A DNA stretch of 56,143 nt from JAZGDL01 sp036477795 (GTDB lineage: Bacteria > Planctomycetota > Phycisphaerae > UBA1845): assembly GCA_036477795.1 (NCBI GenBank), contig JAZGDL010000045.1, forward strand, positions 1-56,143. Direction: 5' to 3'. The position numbers were made by a program, and so were the translations under genes. Shown piece by piece: positions 10,141-17,594 of the stretch. Numbering within the stretch: position 1 is the first letter of the stretch; the number at the start of each line of letters is the position of its first letter. Below the pieces are notes generated by a model, which searched no databases, was not told the origin of the DNA, and saw nothing but the letters and a program-made list of their open reading frames with translations.

Positions 10141-10170
10141 AGTTTACACAGGCCCTGGAGTCGATGTCAA
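10141..10170 (-). promoter_or_regulatory. Promoter of the metal-efflux operon
   Basis: On the minus strand a TTGACA -35 box (10165-10170) is followed after 18 bp by TAAACT (10141-10146). The 9-bp dyad CAGGGCCTG lies inside the spacer. A long spacer with a central dyad resembles MerR-family metal-responsive promoters, but no merR-like gene is in the window, so that reading is a guess. The predicted transcript start lies about 25 bp before the His-rich protein. Confidence 0.55.
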
Positions 10171-10438
10171 CCCGACTCGAAACCTACCGCGTCGCCCGTT
10201 ACAACACCGTGACCGCCAGGCCCTGCGCTGCGGATTGCGGTTTGGCGATCGCATGCGCTTCTAGCCCGCCCTTGGCCGAGGGACGCTGCGTCGGGGAGAC
10301 AGGCTACCCGTGGCTCCATGGCACGGGAGGTTCAGCCCGACGGGCGGGGACGCCCGCGAGCGTCGGGGACTTCCGAAAGGCGGGTTCGCGTCGGACTCGC
10401 TCGCCGCAGCGGACCTGTTGGTGACAGCATCCAAGCGC
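10171..10438. other. Intergenic debris without a recognisable gene
   Basis: About 270 bp between the efflux promoter and the next gene fragment. Short open frames exist on both strands, but none has recognisable protein character or a ribosome-binding site. It contains a small GC-rich dyad (GGGCG/CGCCC near 10339-10354). Confidence 0.5.
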
Positions 10439-10610
10439 TCACCGCCTCTTCGTTGATGTTCTTTTCGACTTGCTGCGAATCCCGGCGTGCTGCTGGCGGA
10501 TGACTGTTCGCAGACTCTCGAAAACACCGGCGTCGCTCGCGGCGATCTCCGCCAACTGCTGTTGTGCGGTTCGCAATTGCTCGCGGGAGGGGAAGTCCGC
10601 TAGGGACGGG
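10439..10610 (-). pseudogene. C-terminal fragment of an unknown gene
   Basis: The minus strand encodes about 54 residues of convincing protein character: an amphipathic helix with REQLRTAQQQLAEIAAS and VFESLRTVIRQQHAGI, then a basic tail ending in a stop at 10439. Reading upstream, it runs directly into the 5' end of the oppositely oriented ImmA/IrrE fragment without a start codon or signal. It therefore looks like the 3' end of a gene whose front was lost at the junction near 10610. The family is not recognised. Confidence 0.5.
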
Positions 10611-10614
10611 GAGC

Positions 10615-11163
10615 CGACGCCGGGCAACGCTGGCGCACGAGTACGGCCATGCGCTATGCGACCGCCACAAGCCCGGCATCGACTATCTCGATTGGCAAGG
10701 TCGGAAGCCCGCCTCCGAAAGATTCGCCGAGGCTTTCGGATTGAGCTTCCTAATGCCCGTGAGCGGTGTCCGACGCAAGTTTCACGAAATCACAGATTCG
10801 ACTGGCGATTTTCAGGTCGCCGATCTTTGTCGTTTGAGCAACTTCTTCTTCGTTTCAGTTCAGGCTATGACGCTTCGGCTGGAAGAGCTTGGCCTCATCG
10901 GAAAAGGGAGCTGGAATCTGCTCGTCGAAAAGGAGTTCAAGCCGCGTAAGGCAACGGAGGCTCTCGGCTTGAAGCCGCGCCACTCCGATGCCGACGATCC
11001 CTACCCGGATCGATACAGATTCCTCGCGGTTCGAGCCTATCGCATGGGTAAGCTCAGCGAAGGGCAACTCAGCAGGTTCTTGCGGTGCGATCCAGTCACG
11101 GCGCGAGAGATAGTGGCGCAGACGAGGCCATTCGAGGAATCACTTCTACCGACTCGCTCCTAG
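10615..11163 (+). pseudogene. ImmA/IrrE-type metallopeptidase, N-terminally truncated antitoxin-like protein
   Basis: Homology starts abruptly at RRATLAHEYGH, which holds the HExxH zinc motif of ImmA/IrrE peptidases (COG2856). It continues through the usual EAFGLSFLMP and LGLI segments to the end (about 180 residues). Intact relatives carry an N-terminal XRE helix-turn-helix and 150-200 more residues before this motif, which are missing here. An upstream in-frame start exists, but the sequence before the motif looks like debris. It ends 13 bp before a PIN-domain gene, and such pairs are known as toxin-antitoxin-like modules. Whether the truncated product still works is unknown. Confidence 0.75.
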
Positions 11164-11176
11164 ACGGTAATCCTCG

Positions 11177-11725
11177 ATGAGCGATGCAATCGTAGATGCC
11201 TGCTGCTTCATAAACCTCTACGCCACGGGTGACCTTCGTGGTTTCCTGGCGGAGTTGGCAGGGGAGTGGCACATGCCGAGCGCAGCGCTCGCCGAATCGC
11301 TCTACATCCGTGTGACCACTGACGAGGGCGACGACAGGCGGGAACCCATTGAGCCGCAGCCGTACATCGACGAGAGCCTCATCACGCTGGTGGGTGTTGC
11401 GGACGAGGGCGAGGCGGAGCTGCATGTGCGATTGGCACGCGACCTCGACGACGGCGAGGCCATGGCGCTGGCGATCGCCAAGCTGCGCGGATGGACGCTG
11501 GCGACCGACGACCGCAAGGCCAAGCGGTTCGCCGGCGACCTCGGTATCCCCGTGGTCACGACGCCGGAGCTGATGAAGCGATGGGCGAAGGCGAGCAAGA
11601 TGCGGCCAGCGAGACTCAAGACCCTGCTCAGCAACATCCAGTCCGGCGCACGCTTCGCACCCGCCGAGGACGCGCCGGGCTACCACTGGTGCACGAACGC
11701 GGTTGGAGACGCACCTTCCGTGTGA
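11177..11725 (+). CDS. PIN-domain protein (putative toxin partner of the IrrE-type protein)
   Basis: A 182-aa PIN-like nuclease. The first acidic residue sits in VDACCFINLYA, and the central acidic cluster in DDGEAMALAIAK and TDDRKAKRFA, matching the D...E/D...D metal-binding layout of PIN domains. Short spacing after the IrrE-type gene suggests one operon in which the upstream protein would normally restrain the nuclease. Since the upstream partner is truncated, the pair may be decaying. The C-terminal 40 residues (after LLSNIQSGARF) are not part of the core fold. Confidence 0.78.
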   Translation: MSDAIVDACCFINLYATGDLRGFLAELAGEWHMPSAALAESLYIRVTTDEGDDRREPIEPQPYIDESLITLVGVADEGEAELHVRLARDLDDGEAMALAIAKLRGWTLATDDRKAKRFAGDLGIPVVTTPELMKRWAKASKMRPARLKTLLSNIQSGARFAPAEDAPGYHWCTNAVGDAPSV

Positions 11726-11827
11726 TTCTCTGTCATCCGGCGGAGAAACGCCGCTCGTGAGCTATCGGCATGGGGATCGACCGGGAAAAGTATTCTCCCT
11801 TCTGCCGAATCCGCTGTTTCCGAGCGA

Positions 11828-11856
11828 TTGCGGCAGGAGGCAGAAGCGGCTATTCT
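11828..11856 (+). promoter_or_regulatory. Candidate promoter for the tRNA-Thr remnant
   Basis: TTGCGG (11828-11833), a 17-bp spacer and TATTCT (11851-11856) sit about 22 bp before the 5' end of the tRNA-like sequence at 11878, the expected geometry for a tRNA promoter. Confidence 0.5.
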
Positions 11857-11877
11857 ACAATAGGTTATGAATCATAC

Positions 11878-11917
11878 GCCACCGTAGCTCAGTTGGCAGA
11901 GCAGCGGTTTTGTAATC
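11878..11917 (+). pseudogene. 5' half of a tRNA-Thr(UGU), 3' half missing
   Basis: The 40 bases match the front half of tRNA-Thr: acceptor strand GCCACCG, D-arm with AGTTGGCA, the 5' anticodon strand GCGGT and the loop TTTGTAA with anticodon TGT. Directly after the loop the sequence departs. The stem partner ACCGC and an acceptor partner CGGTGGC do not occur in the next 80 bases. A later GGGTTCGAG could be a stray T-arm-like piece but lacks a matching stem. This is a truncated tRNA, probably the scar of an integration or deletion. Confidence 0.72.
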
Positions 11918-12030
11918 TGACGACAACACGTCCCACGGGGTCAAGAACGCGGGTTCGAGAGGCCCATTTTCGCACCCATTTTCTCATCCGCGTCCCAGCC
12001 GGCCGGATGGGGAATCCACTACGTGATCTT

Positions 12031-12079
12031 GGAAAATCTAACATATAGTGTTGGATTTTCCGATACGATCCGATAGAAT
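12031..12079 (+). promoter_or_regulatory. Promoter with overlapping palindromic operator before the DUF4143 ATPase
   Basis: Two 13-bp arms (12031-12043 and 12049-12061) form an inverted repeat around TATAG with a single mismatch (G-T in the folded strand). The right arm contains the -35 box TTGGAT (12051-12056), followed after exactly 17 bp by TAGAAT (12074-12079). An ATG with an upstream GGTGG follows at 12107. A protein bound to the palindrome would block RNA polymerase, so autoregulation or control by a nearby factor is likely. No T-run follows the hairpin, which argues against a terminator. Confidence 0.65.
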
Positions 12080-12106
12080 CACTACGGAACGGAAGGTGGA
12101 CGAGCC

Positions 12107-13381
12107 ATGTATCCACGCCACATCACCAAGAACCTGCTCGCGGCGCTCCGAGACACGCCCGTGGTGGTACTCCACGGTGCTCGCCAGACCGGCAAGACTA
12201 CGCTCGCAAGGCAGCTCGCCGAAAGCGATCACCCTGCCAATTATGTGACCTTGGATCAGGCCAGTGCGCTCGCCACGTTGACCAGAGATCCTCAGGGCTT
12301 TGTTGATGAGTTGGAGGGCCCCGTGATCCTGGATGAGATCCAGCGCGCTCCCGAAATCATGCTCGCCATCAAAGCAGCGGTCGATCGCGACCACAAACCT
12401 GGACGATTCCTACTGACCGGCTCCGCCCACGTCCTGCATCTCCCGAAGCTTGCCGATTCGCTTGCGGGCCGCATGGAGGTTCTCACCCTTAGACCGCTCT
12501 CACAAGGAGAGCTCGGCGGAGTTCGTGAGGGCTTTGTCGACGCAGTGTTCGCAGCAAAGCTGCCGCCGTGGACTGCACGAGCGCGCGCGAAGAGCATCGC
12601 TGCGTTGAAGCGCGACCTGGCAGCACGGATTCTGGCGGGCGGCTACCCCGAGGCGGTCGCGCGCAAGGACCGAGATCGGCGGTCACAGTGGTTCGAATCT
12701 TATCTGAGTTCCATCCTCATGCGCGACGTGAAGGACCTCTCCAACATCACCGGGTTGGCCGAGATGCCGCGGTTGATGATCGCCATTGCAGGCCGCGCGG
12801 GTGGATTGCTAAATCATTCCGAGCTGGGTCGCGATGTCGGGCTCAACAACGTGACCGTCAAACGCTACCTTGCGCTGCTCGCGGCGACGTTCATCGTCCA
12901 GACCATCCGGCCATGGTTTTCCAACCGAATCAAGCGCGTCGTCAAGTCTGAAAAAATCTACCTCGCTGACTCGGGACTGCTTGCTCACGTGTTAGACGCA
13001 TCACCTGACAGCTTCTCAGCCGATCCCAAGATGGCGGGGATGCTGCTTGAGAACTTCGTAGCTGTTGAGCTCATGAAACAGGCGTCGTGGAGCCGGACGC
13101 GACCGTCCATCTGGCACTTTCGTGACCATCGCGGTCACGAAGTTGATTTTGTGCTGGAAAGTCCGGGCGGGAGGAAGATTGTCGGGATCGAAGTGAAGTC
13201 GGCGGCCACGCTCAAGTCGGCGGATTCTCAGGGGTTGCGTGTCTTGTCCGAGGCGGCCGGCGATCGGTTCCATCGCGGCATCGTCCTTTACGGCGGGCAA
13301 GAAATCATGCCGCTCGGGCGTAATCTTCGCGCCCTGCCAATCTCCGCGTTATGGCAGCTTGGCGCTCAGCCGGCATCGTAG
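12107..13381 (+). CDS. AAA-type ATPase with DUF4143 C-terminal domain
   Basis: A 424-aa protein of the AAA_14/DUF4143 family. Walker A is GARQTGKTT (from residue 24), Walker B is VILDEIQ, and the sensor-like motif FLLTGSA follows. A winged-helix-like stretch (HSELGRDVGLNNVTVKRYL) lies mid-protein. The C-terminal domain contains HEVDFVLE and GIEVKSA, the acidic/Lys pattern of a PD-(D/E)XK nuclease-like fold. Members are common in accessory DNA of bacteria and archaea and their physiological role is unsettled. It has its own promoter and operator and is followed closely by a transposase remnant. Confidence 0.9.
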   Translation: MYPRHITKNLLAALRDTPVVVLHGARQTGKTTLARQLAESDHPANYVTLDQASALATLTRDPQGFVDELEGPVILDEIQRAPEIMLAIKAAVDRDHKPGRFLLTGSAHVLHLPKLADSLAGRMEVLTLRPLSQGELGGVREGFVDAVFAAKLPPWTARARAKSIAALKRDLAARILAGGYPEAVARKDRDRRSQWFESYLSSILMRDVKDLSNITGLAEMPRLMIAIAGRAGGLLNHSELGRDVGLNNVTVKRYLALLAATFIVQTIRPWFSNRIKRVVKSEKIYLADSGLLAHVLDASPDSFSADPKMAGMLLENFVAVELMKQASWSRTRPSIWHFRDHRGHEVDFVLESPGGRKIVGIEVKSAATLKSADSQGLRVLSEAAGDRFHRGIVLYGGQEIMPLGRNLRALPISALWQLGAQPAS

Positions 13382-13559
13382 TTAAGGACGAACTCCGCCG
13401 AATGTCAGACCAGCGATTTCGCCGCCACGACTCTAGCCGATGTTCATCGCTCCGCCACGTGTTCGCAATCGTCTCCTCGGAGGCGTCGGACAGGCGGGTG
13501 TCGGTGACATGTGCTTCACCGAACCAGAACCGTCGCTGCGTGGCGGACCATGATCTCAA

Positions 13560-14268
13560 TGAAGCCCCGCCGGTCCATCTGGTCGAGTGGGTACGCACGC
13601 TGCCGGCCGCGGGCGAAAAAACACTACAACTGCGTCGCCGTCGCCAGCGCAGTCCTCGCGAAGCTCATCTGAGAATCGCCTTTTCGGCTGTAACCCTTTT
13701 GCCGCCATGGCTGGATCGAGAGGCGTCGCCGTGGTCGGGATGGGTCGTTCGGGTGTGGGAGCCCGATACGCCCGTGGGCGAGGATCCGATCGAATGGGTC
13801 CCGCTGACCAGTGTGCCTGTGGAATCGCTGAAGGATGCGACGACGATCAGCCAGTGGTATTCGCTGCGTTGGCTGGTCGAAGAGTATCACATGTGCCTCA
13901 AGACGGGGTGCAAGGTCGAGGAGCGACAGTTGAAGAAGCGGGCGCGACTGGAACCGTGCATTGCCATTCTGGGGATCGTGGCGGCTCGGTTGCTCCAACT
14001 CAAACTCTCTGCGCGCCACCAGCCCAACGCACCCGCCCGGGCATGCGCGCCATCGCTGCACGTTCAGTTGCTAGCGGCGTACTGGAAGAAGCCGTTGGAA
14101 GCGATGACGGCGTGCGCCTTCTGGCGCGACGTGGCTCGACTGGGCGGCTTCCTGGGTCGCAAGGGCGACGGCGATCCGGGTTGGCGAACCTTGTGGCCAG
14201 GCTGGCTAAGACTGGATGCCATGGCACAGGGGGCAGCACTCCTCCAGGAGGCGGAAAAATGTGGGTAA
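13560..14268 (+). pseudogene. Tn5/IS4-type transposase, N-terminal part lost
   Basis: About 235 residues correspond to the central and C-terminal parts of a Tn5-like DDE transposase. The hallmark YREK motif is perfect (Y-x2-R-x3-E-x6-K in YSLRWLVEEYHMCLK), followed by TGCKVEERQLKK and the family tail LGRKGDGDPGWRTLWPGW. Intact members are about 450-480 aa; here the first two catalytic aspartates are missing. The frame can be opened back to 13351, overlapping the ATPase gene, but that part shows no transposase similarity. It converges with the his-type operon, ending 9 bp from it. Confidence 0.82.
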
Positions 14269-14277
14269 TGACAAGGC

Positions 14278-15516
14278 CTACGGCTCGGCCTTGAAACGTG
14301 AGCGTAACTCGGCCAGCACTTCGTCAAGGCCCACACCGTCGGCTCTGGTGCGCACCAGCAGGTGGTACAACAGATCGGCTGCCTCCCAGACGATTTCATC
14401 GGCGGTGCCCGCCTCGATGACCTCCTCCGTTTCCTCGCGCAGCTTGGCGCTGATCAGTTCACGATCGTCGAACAGCTTGCAGGTGTAGCTGCCGGCCGGG
14501 GCGTTGCGCTTGCGCTTTTCAAGTAAGCGGTCGAGACGATGCAACACGTTGTCATCCCCGGCACCGAAACAGGTCTGCCGATTGAGGTGGCAGGCCGGCC
14601 CCGTTTGCTCGACCAGAAACAGCACCGTGTCAGCATCGCAGTCCCAAGCGGTTGACACCAGCCGCTGCACATGGCCTGACGTCGCACCTTTTCGCCACAG
14701 CGTGGCTCTGGAGCGCGAGTAGTACCATCCCTGCGCCGTGCGTAGCGCCTTGGCCAAAGACTCCGCGTTGCTGTAGGCCAGCATCAGCACGTCGCGCGTG
14801 CCGATGTCCTGCACGATGGTGGGCACCAGCCCGCGATCATCAAAATGAACACGCGAGACCCACGCGTCGGCCAGATCGATCCGGCCCTCGTACAACGCGC
14901 GTCCGAGCTGGGCGTTGCACCCGGCGTCCAGGACCCGGCCCAACTCCTGAATAGTGGATATTCCGCCGGCAACGGTGATCGGAACGTCTACGGCAGAGCG
15001 GAGCGCCGCGGCGCCATCCAGAGAACAGCCGCCGAGCATGCCCTCCCGTTCGACCTGAGTGTACAGAAACTCGCTGCAATAAGGTTCCAGCCTTCGCGCC
15101 CGGTCAAGCACCGTTTGTCCCGTTACTTCCGACCACCCCTTGACTACCACCTCATCGCCCCGTGCGTCCAGCGCGGCGACTATCCACTCCGGCGGGAACT
15201 CCCGTAGGAACTCCGGGTTGGCCATGGTCCCCACCACGACTTTGTCCGCGCCGCGTTTGATCCAACGTCGTACGTCATCGGGCGTGCGGATGCCGCCGCC
15301 CACCCGGCACCGGGCAACCTTACAGCAGGCAGCCAACAGGTCACTGTTTTGGCCCCGCCCCAACGCCGCATCGAGATCGACCACCGCGACCGGCCCATAG
15401 CGCCCGAACTCCGCGGCCAGGTCGGCCGGGTGCCGCTTGTCCGTCAGAACGAGATCCCGGCCCTGTCGCAATTGCACTACCTTACCACCCATGATGTCGA
15501 TGCTGGGAATGATCAA
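14278..15516 (-). CDS. hisAIE: HisA-HisI-HisE three-domain fusion
   Basis: One 412-aa chain carries three histidine-pathway enzymes. Residues 1-218 are HisA (ProFAR isomerase): PSIDIMGGKVVQLRQG with catalytic Asp7, VGGGIR, and Asp117 in ALDARGD. Residues 222-318 are HisI (phosphoribosyl-AMP cyclohydrolase): SRSRATLWRKGATSGHVQR, DCDAD at 292-296, and Cys293/Cys309/Cys316 with the canonical zinc spacing 16 and 7. Residues 323-412 are HisE (phosphoribosyl-ATP pyrophosphohydrolase): KLREETEEVIEAG and EAADLLYHLL. HisIE fusions are common, but a HisA domain fused in front is not something I recall as standard. The start overlaps the HisF stop by 4 bp (ATGA), so translation is coupled. Last gene of the operon. 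Confidence 0.93.
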   Translation of the reverse strand: MIIPSIDIMGGKVVQLRQGRDLVLTDKRHPADLAAEFGRYGPVAVVDLDAALGRGQNSDLLAACCKVARCRVGGGIRTPDDVRRWIKRGADKVVVGTMANPEFLREFPPEWIVAALDARGDEVVVKGWSEVTGQTVLDRARRLEPYCSEFLYTQVEREGMLGGCSLDGAAALRSAVDVPITVAGGISTIQELGRVLDAGCNAQLGRALYEGRIDLADAWVSRVHFDDRGLVPTIVQDIGTRDVLMLAYSNAESLAKALRTAQGWYYSRSRATLWRKGATSGHVQRLVSTAWDCDADTVLFLVEQTGPACHLNRQTCFGAGDDNVLHRLDRLLEKRKRNAPAGSYTCKLFDDRELISAKLREETEEVIEAGTADEIVWEAADLLYHLLVRTRADGVGLDEVLAELRSRFKAEP

Positions 15517-16268
15517 AGACGCACCTCGATGTCATGCTGTCGGAGAACCTGCTTCAGCGAGTCCGGCGTCCAAGCGTCACTGTGGAAGATGGACGCCGCC
15601 AGAGCGCCGGTCACTGGCGTTTCCCGGAACACCTCGATGAAGTCCTCAGCCCGGCCGGCGCCGCCCGACGCGATAACCGGCACGCTCACCGCTTCCGCGA
15701 CGGCTCTGGTGATCTCGATGGCGAAACCGGTCTGAGCACCGTCCGCATCGATCACGTTGAGCAGTATTTCACCGGCCCCGCGCCGGACACCCTCGCGTGC
15801 CCAGACCACACATTCCCAGTCCGTCACTTCACGCCCGCCGTGCGTGGTAACTCGCCAGCCTGCCGGCGTGGCTACGGTGTCGATCGAAAGCACGATGCAC
15901 TGCTCGCCAAACGCCTCCGCCAACTGCGTAAGCAGAGCCGCGTCAAGCACGGCGGCGGTGCTGACCGCCACCTTGTCCGCGCCGGCACGGAGCAAGAGTC
16001 GCCCGTCCTCGACGCTGCGCACACCACCGCCAACTGTGAACGGGATGAACAGATGTCGCGATAACTTCTCAACCAGTTCAAACAGTAACGCCCGGCTCTC
16101 GATCGACGCCGTTACATCGAGAAAGCACAGTTCATCCGCACCGGTGTCCATGTAGCGCTTTGCGCGTTCGACCGGATGGCCGGCGTCACGCAAGTTCTGA
16201 AAGGAGACCCCCTTGACCACCCGGCCGTCGCGGATATCCAGGCACGGGATAATACGTCGCGTCAACAT
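15513..16268 (-). CDS. hisF: Imidazole glycerol phosphate synthase cyclase subunit HisF
   Basis: A 251-aa TIM barrel. It uses ammonia from HisH to turn PRFAR into imidazole glycerol phosphate and AICAR. Catalytic Asp11 (PCLDIRDGRVVKG) and Asp130 (VLSID) are both present at the canonical numbers. Phosphate-binding loops TVGGGVRS and VIASGGAG and the barrel segment GAGEILLNVIDADG are intact. It overlaps HisH by 7 bp at the front and the HisAIE fusion by 4 bp at the end. Nothing suggests loss of activity. Confidence 0.96.
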   Translation of the reverse strand: MLTRRIIPCLDIRDGRVVKGVSFQNLRDAGHPVERAKRYMDTGADELCFLDVTASIESRALLFELVEKLSRHLFIPFTVGGGVRSVEDGRLLLRAGADKVAVSTAAVLDAALLTQLAEAFGEQCIVLSIDTVATPAGWRVTTHGGREVTDWECVVWAREGVRRGAGEILLNVIDADGAQTGFAIEITRAVAEAVSVPVIASGGAGRAEDFIEVFRETPVTGALAASIFHSDAWTPDSLKQVLRQHDIEVRL

Positions 16269-16858
16269 GCCGCGAACCTCGAAAGCAGATCGAGGCCCGC
16301 TGGCCCGCTTTTTTCAGGGTGGAACTGCACGCCCCAAACGCTGTCCCGCCCAACGATCGCCGGAACGGAAGCTCCCCCGACGCCGGTCGACGCCACAAGA
16401 TCGCGCGGATCACCCGGTTCGGCTACAAAGGCGTGGGCGAAGTAGAAGTGTCCACACGGTCCGGTCTCTACCAGCGGACACCTTCCCTCGGCGACAACCT
16501 CATTCCATCCCATGTGAGGCACGCGTTCCGCTTGAAGTCGAACCACACGGCCGGGCAGGAGACCGAGCCCGCGGACATCGGGCGCCTCGGCGCTGGCTTC
16601 GAAGAAGAGTTGAAGCCCCAGGCAGATCCCCAGCATGGGTTTTCCCGCAGCACCCCACACCCGCAAGGCCTCCATCATGCCCACCTCGCTGAGACCGCGG
16701 GCGGCGGAGCCGAAGTGCCCCACCCCCGGCAGCACCACCTTGGCAACAGCGTGCAGGTCCTCCGGCACTTTGCACTCACGAAACCTTACGCCGACGTGAC
16801 CAAGGGCGTTGGCCACACTGCGGAGATTACCAGCGCCGTAGTCGATAATGCCAATCAT
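16262..16858 (-). CDS. hisH: Imidazole glycerol phosphate synthase glutaminase subunit HisH
   Basis: A 198-aa class I glutamine amidotransferase that supplies ammonia to HisF. The catalytic triad is visible: Cys79 in LGICLGLQLFFE, His180 and Glu182 in VQFHPEKSG. The N-terminal IIDYGAGNLRSV and PGVGHFG (oxyanion region) are typical. It sits between hisB and hisF, overlapping hisF by 7 bp, so the two subunits are made together. Confidence 0.96.
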   Translation of the reverse strand: MIGIIDYGAGNLRSVANALGHVGVRFRECKVPEDLHAVAKVVLPGVGHFGSAARGLSEVGMMEALRVWGAAGKPMLGICLGLQLFFEASAEAPDVRGLGLLPGRVVRLQAERVPHMGWNEVVAEGRCPLVETGPCGHFYFAHAFVAEPGDPRDLVASTGVGGASVPAIVGRDSVWGVQFHPEKSGPAGLDLLSRFAAC

Positions 16859-16867
16859 GCGTCACAC

Positions 16868-17578
16868 TCACTGTCCCGAGACGGTGTCCAACTTTTCCAC
16901 CGTATACACGGGCGTCCCGGCTAGCCCGCTGGTGTCGCCGGGCAGGCAGGCCACGGTTGACGTCAGCCCCAGCGACTCGCCGATCGCCTCGCCCAGCGCC
17001 CGAAAGACCGCCTCATACAGATGATGAAGATTCCCGGCTTCTTCGACACGTACTACGACAGTGGCACCACTACCCAACGCCAGGCCGTCGACAAACTGCC
17101 GAAGATTGGTGCCCGACGACCAGCCCGCCACGCAGCCGTCATCCCCGTACCACGCGTCAACGAAACCGTCGATGGCCAGCCCATCGGCGATGATCCATTC
17201 CGCCCGCGGCCGGCCTTCAAAGCTCAGCACCACCTCGGCCAGCGCATCGTCCATACACACTTTGGACCGCGCCCGCCCCACCACGCCGCCCCGCGCAGCC
17301 AGGTCATCATGAATGGCGGCGATACCGCGTCCGACGAGCTGCCCCATATCCTCACACAGCACGTGATCCAATTGCCAGGACCCCGGCCAGGAGGTCTCGA
17401 CGAACTGCAAGGCCAGCCGTGACGCCTTCGAGAAATGGTCCAGCAGATGGGACAGAATCTTGTTGGGCAGCTCAAGCGTGGTCTGTCGCGACACCCGCAG
17501 CCCCATGGTCATGGTAAACGTGGTCTCGCCGCTCTTGCGACAAACGCGAACCGAGCTTACATCAACTGTGTTGTTCAT
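16868..17578 (-). CDS. hisB: HisB-like imidazoleglycerol-phosphate dehydratase with missing metal ligands
   Basis: A 236-aa protein clearly related to IGP dehydratase (N-terminal RKSGETTFTM, central VCMDDALAEVVL, C-terminal GNLHHLYEAVFRALG). The start is the ATG at 17578, preceded by AAGGACGG at good spacing; a longer frame overlapping hisD is rejected. It is strongly divergent. The metal motif normally read as DHHTxED is DHVLCED (residues 71-77), so the second His is Val. The conserved LHV His before the GxNxHH motif is replaced (ATVVV). The FDHM motif is reduced to LSHL, keeping only His44. Canonical IGPD needs these His residues for its di-manganese site. Either the protein is a divergent dehydratase with rearranged ligands or it catalyses something else on a related substrate. 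Confidence 0.8.
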   Translation of the reverse strand: MNNTVDVSSVRVCRKSGETTFTMTMGLRVSRQTTLELPNKILSHLLDHFSKASRLALQFVETSWPGSWQLDHVLCEDMGQLVGRGIAAIHDDLAARGGVVGRARSKVCMDDALAEVVLSFEGRPRAEWIIADGLAIDGFVDAWYGDDGCVAGWSSGTNLRQFVDGLALGSGATVVVRVEEAGNLHHLYEAVFRALGEAIGESLGLTSTVACLPGDTSGLAGTPVYTVEKLDTVSGQ

Positions 17579-17594
17579 CGGTACCGTCCTTATA

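Noticed and set aside
11878..11970. Complete tRNA-Thr gene
   Set aside because: The 3' anticodon strand, T-arm and acceptor partner are missing within the expected distance.
13351..13559. N-terminal part of the transposase frame
   Set aside because: The frame is open but overlaps the ATPase gene and shows no similarity to Tn5-type N-termini.
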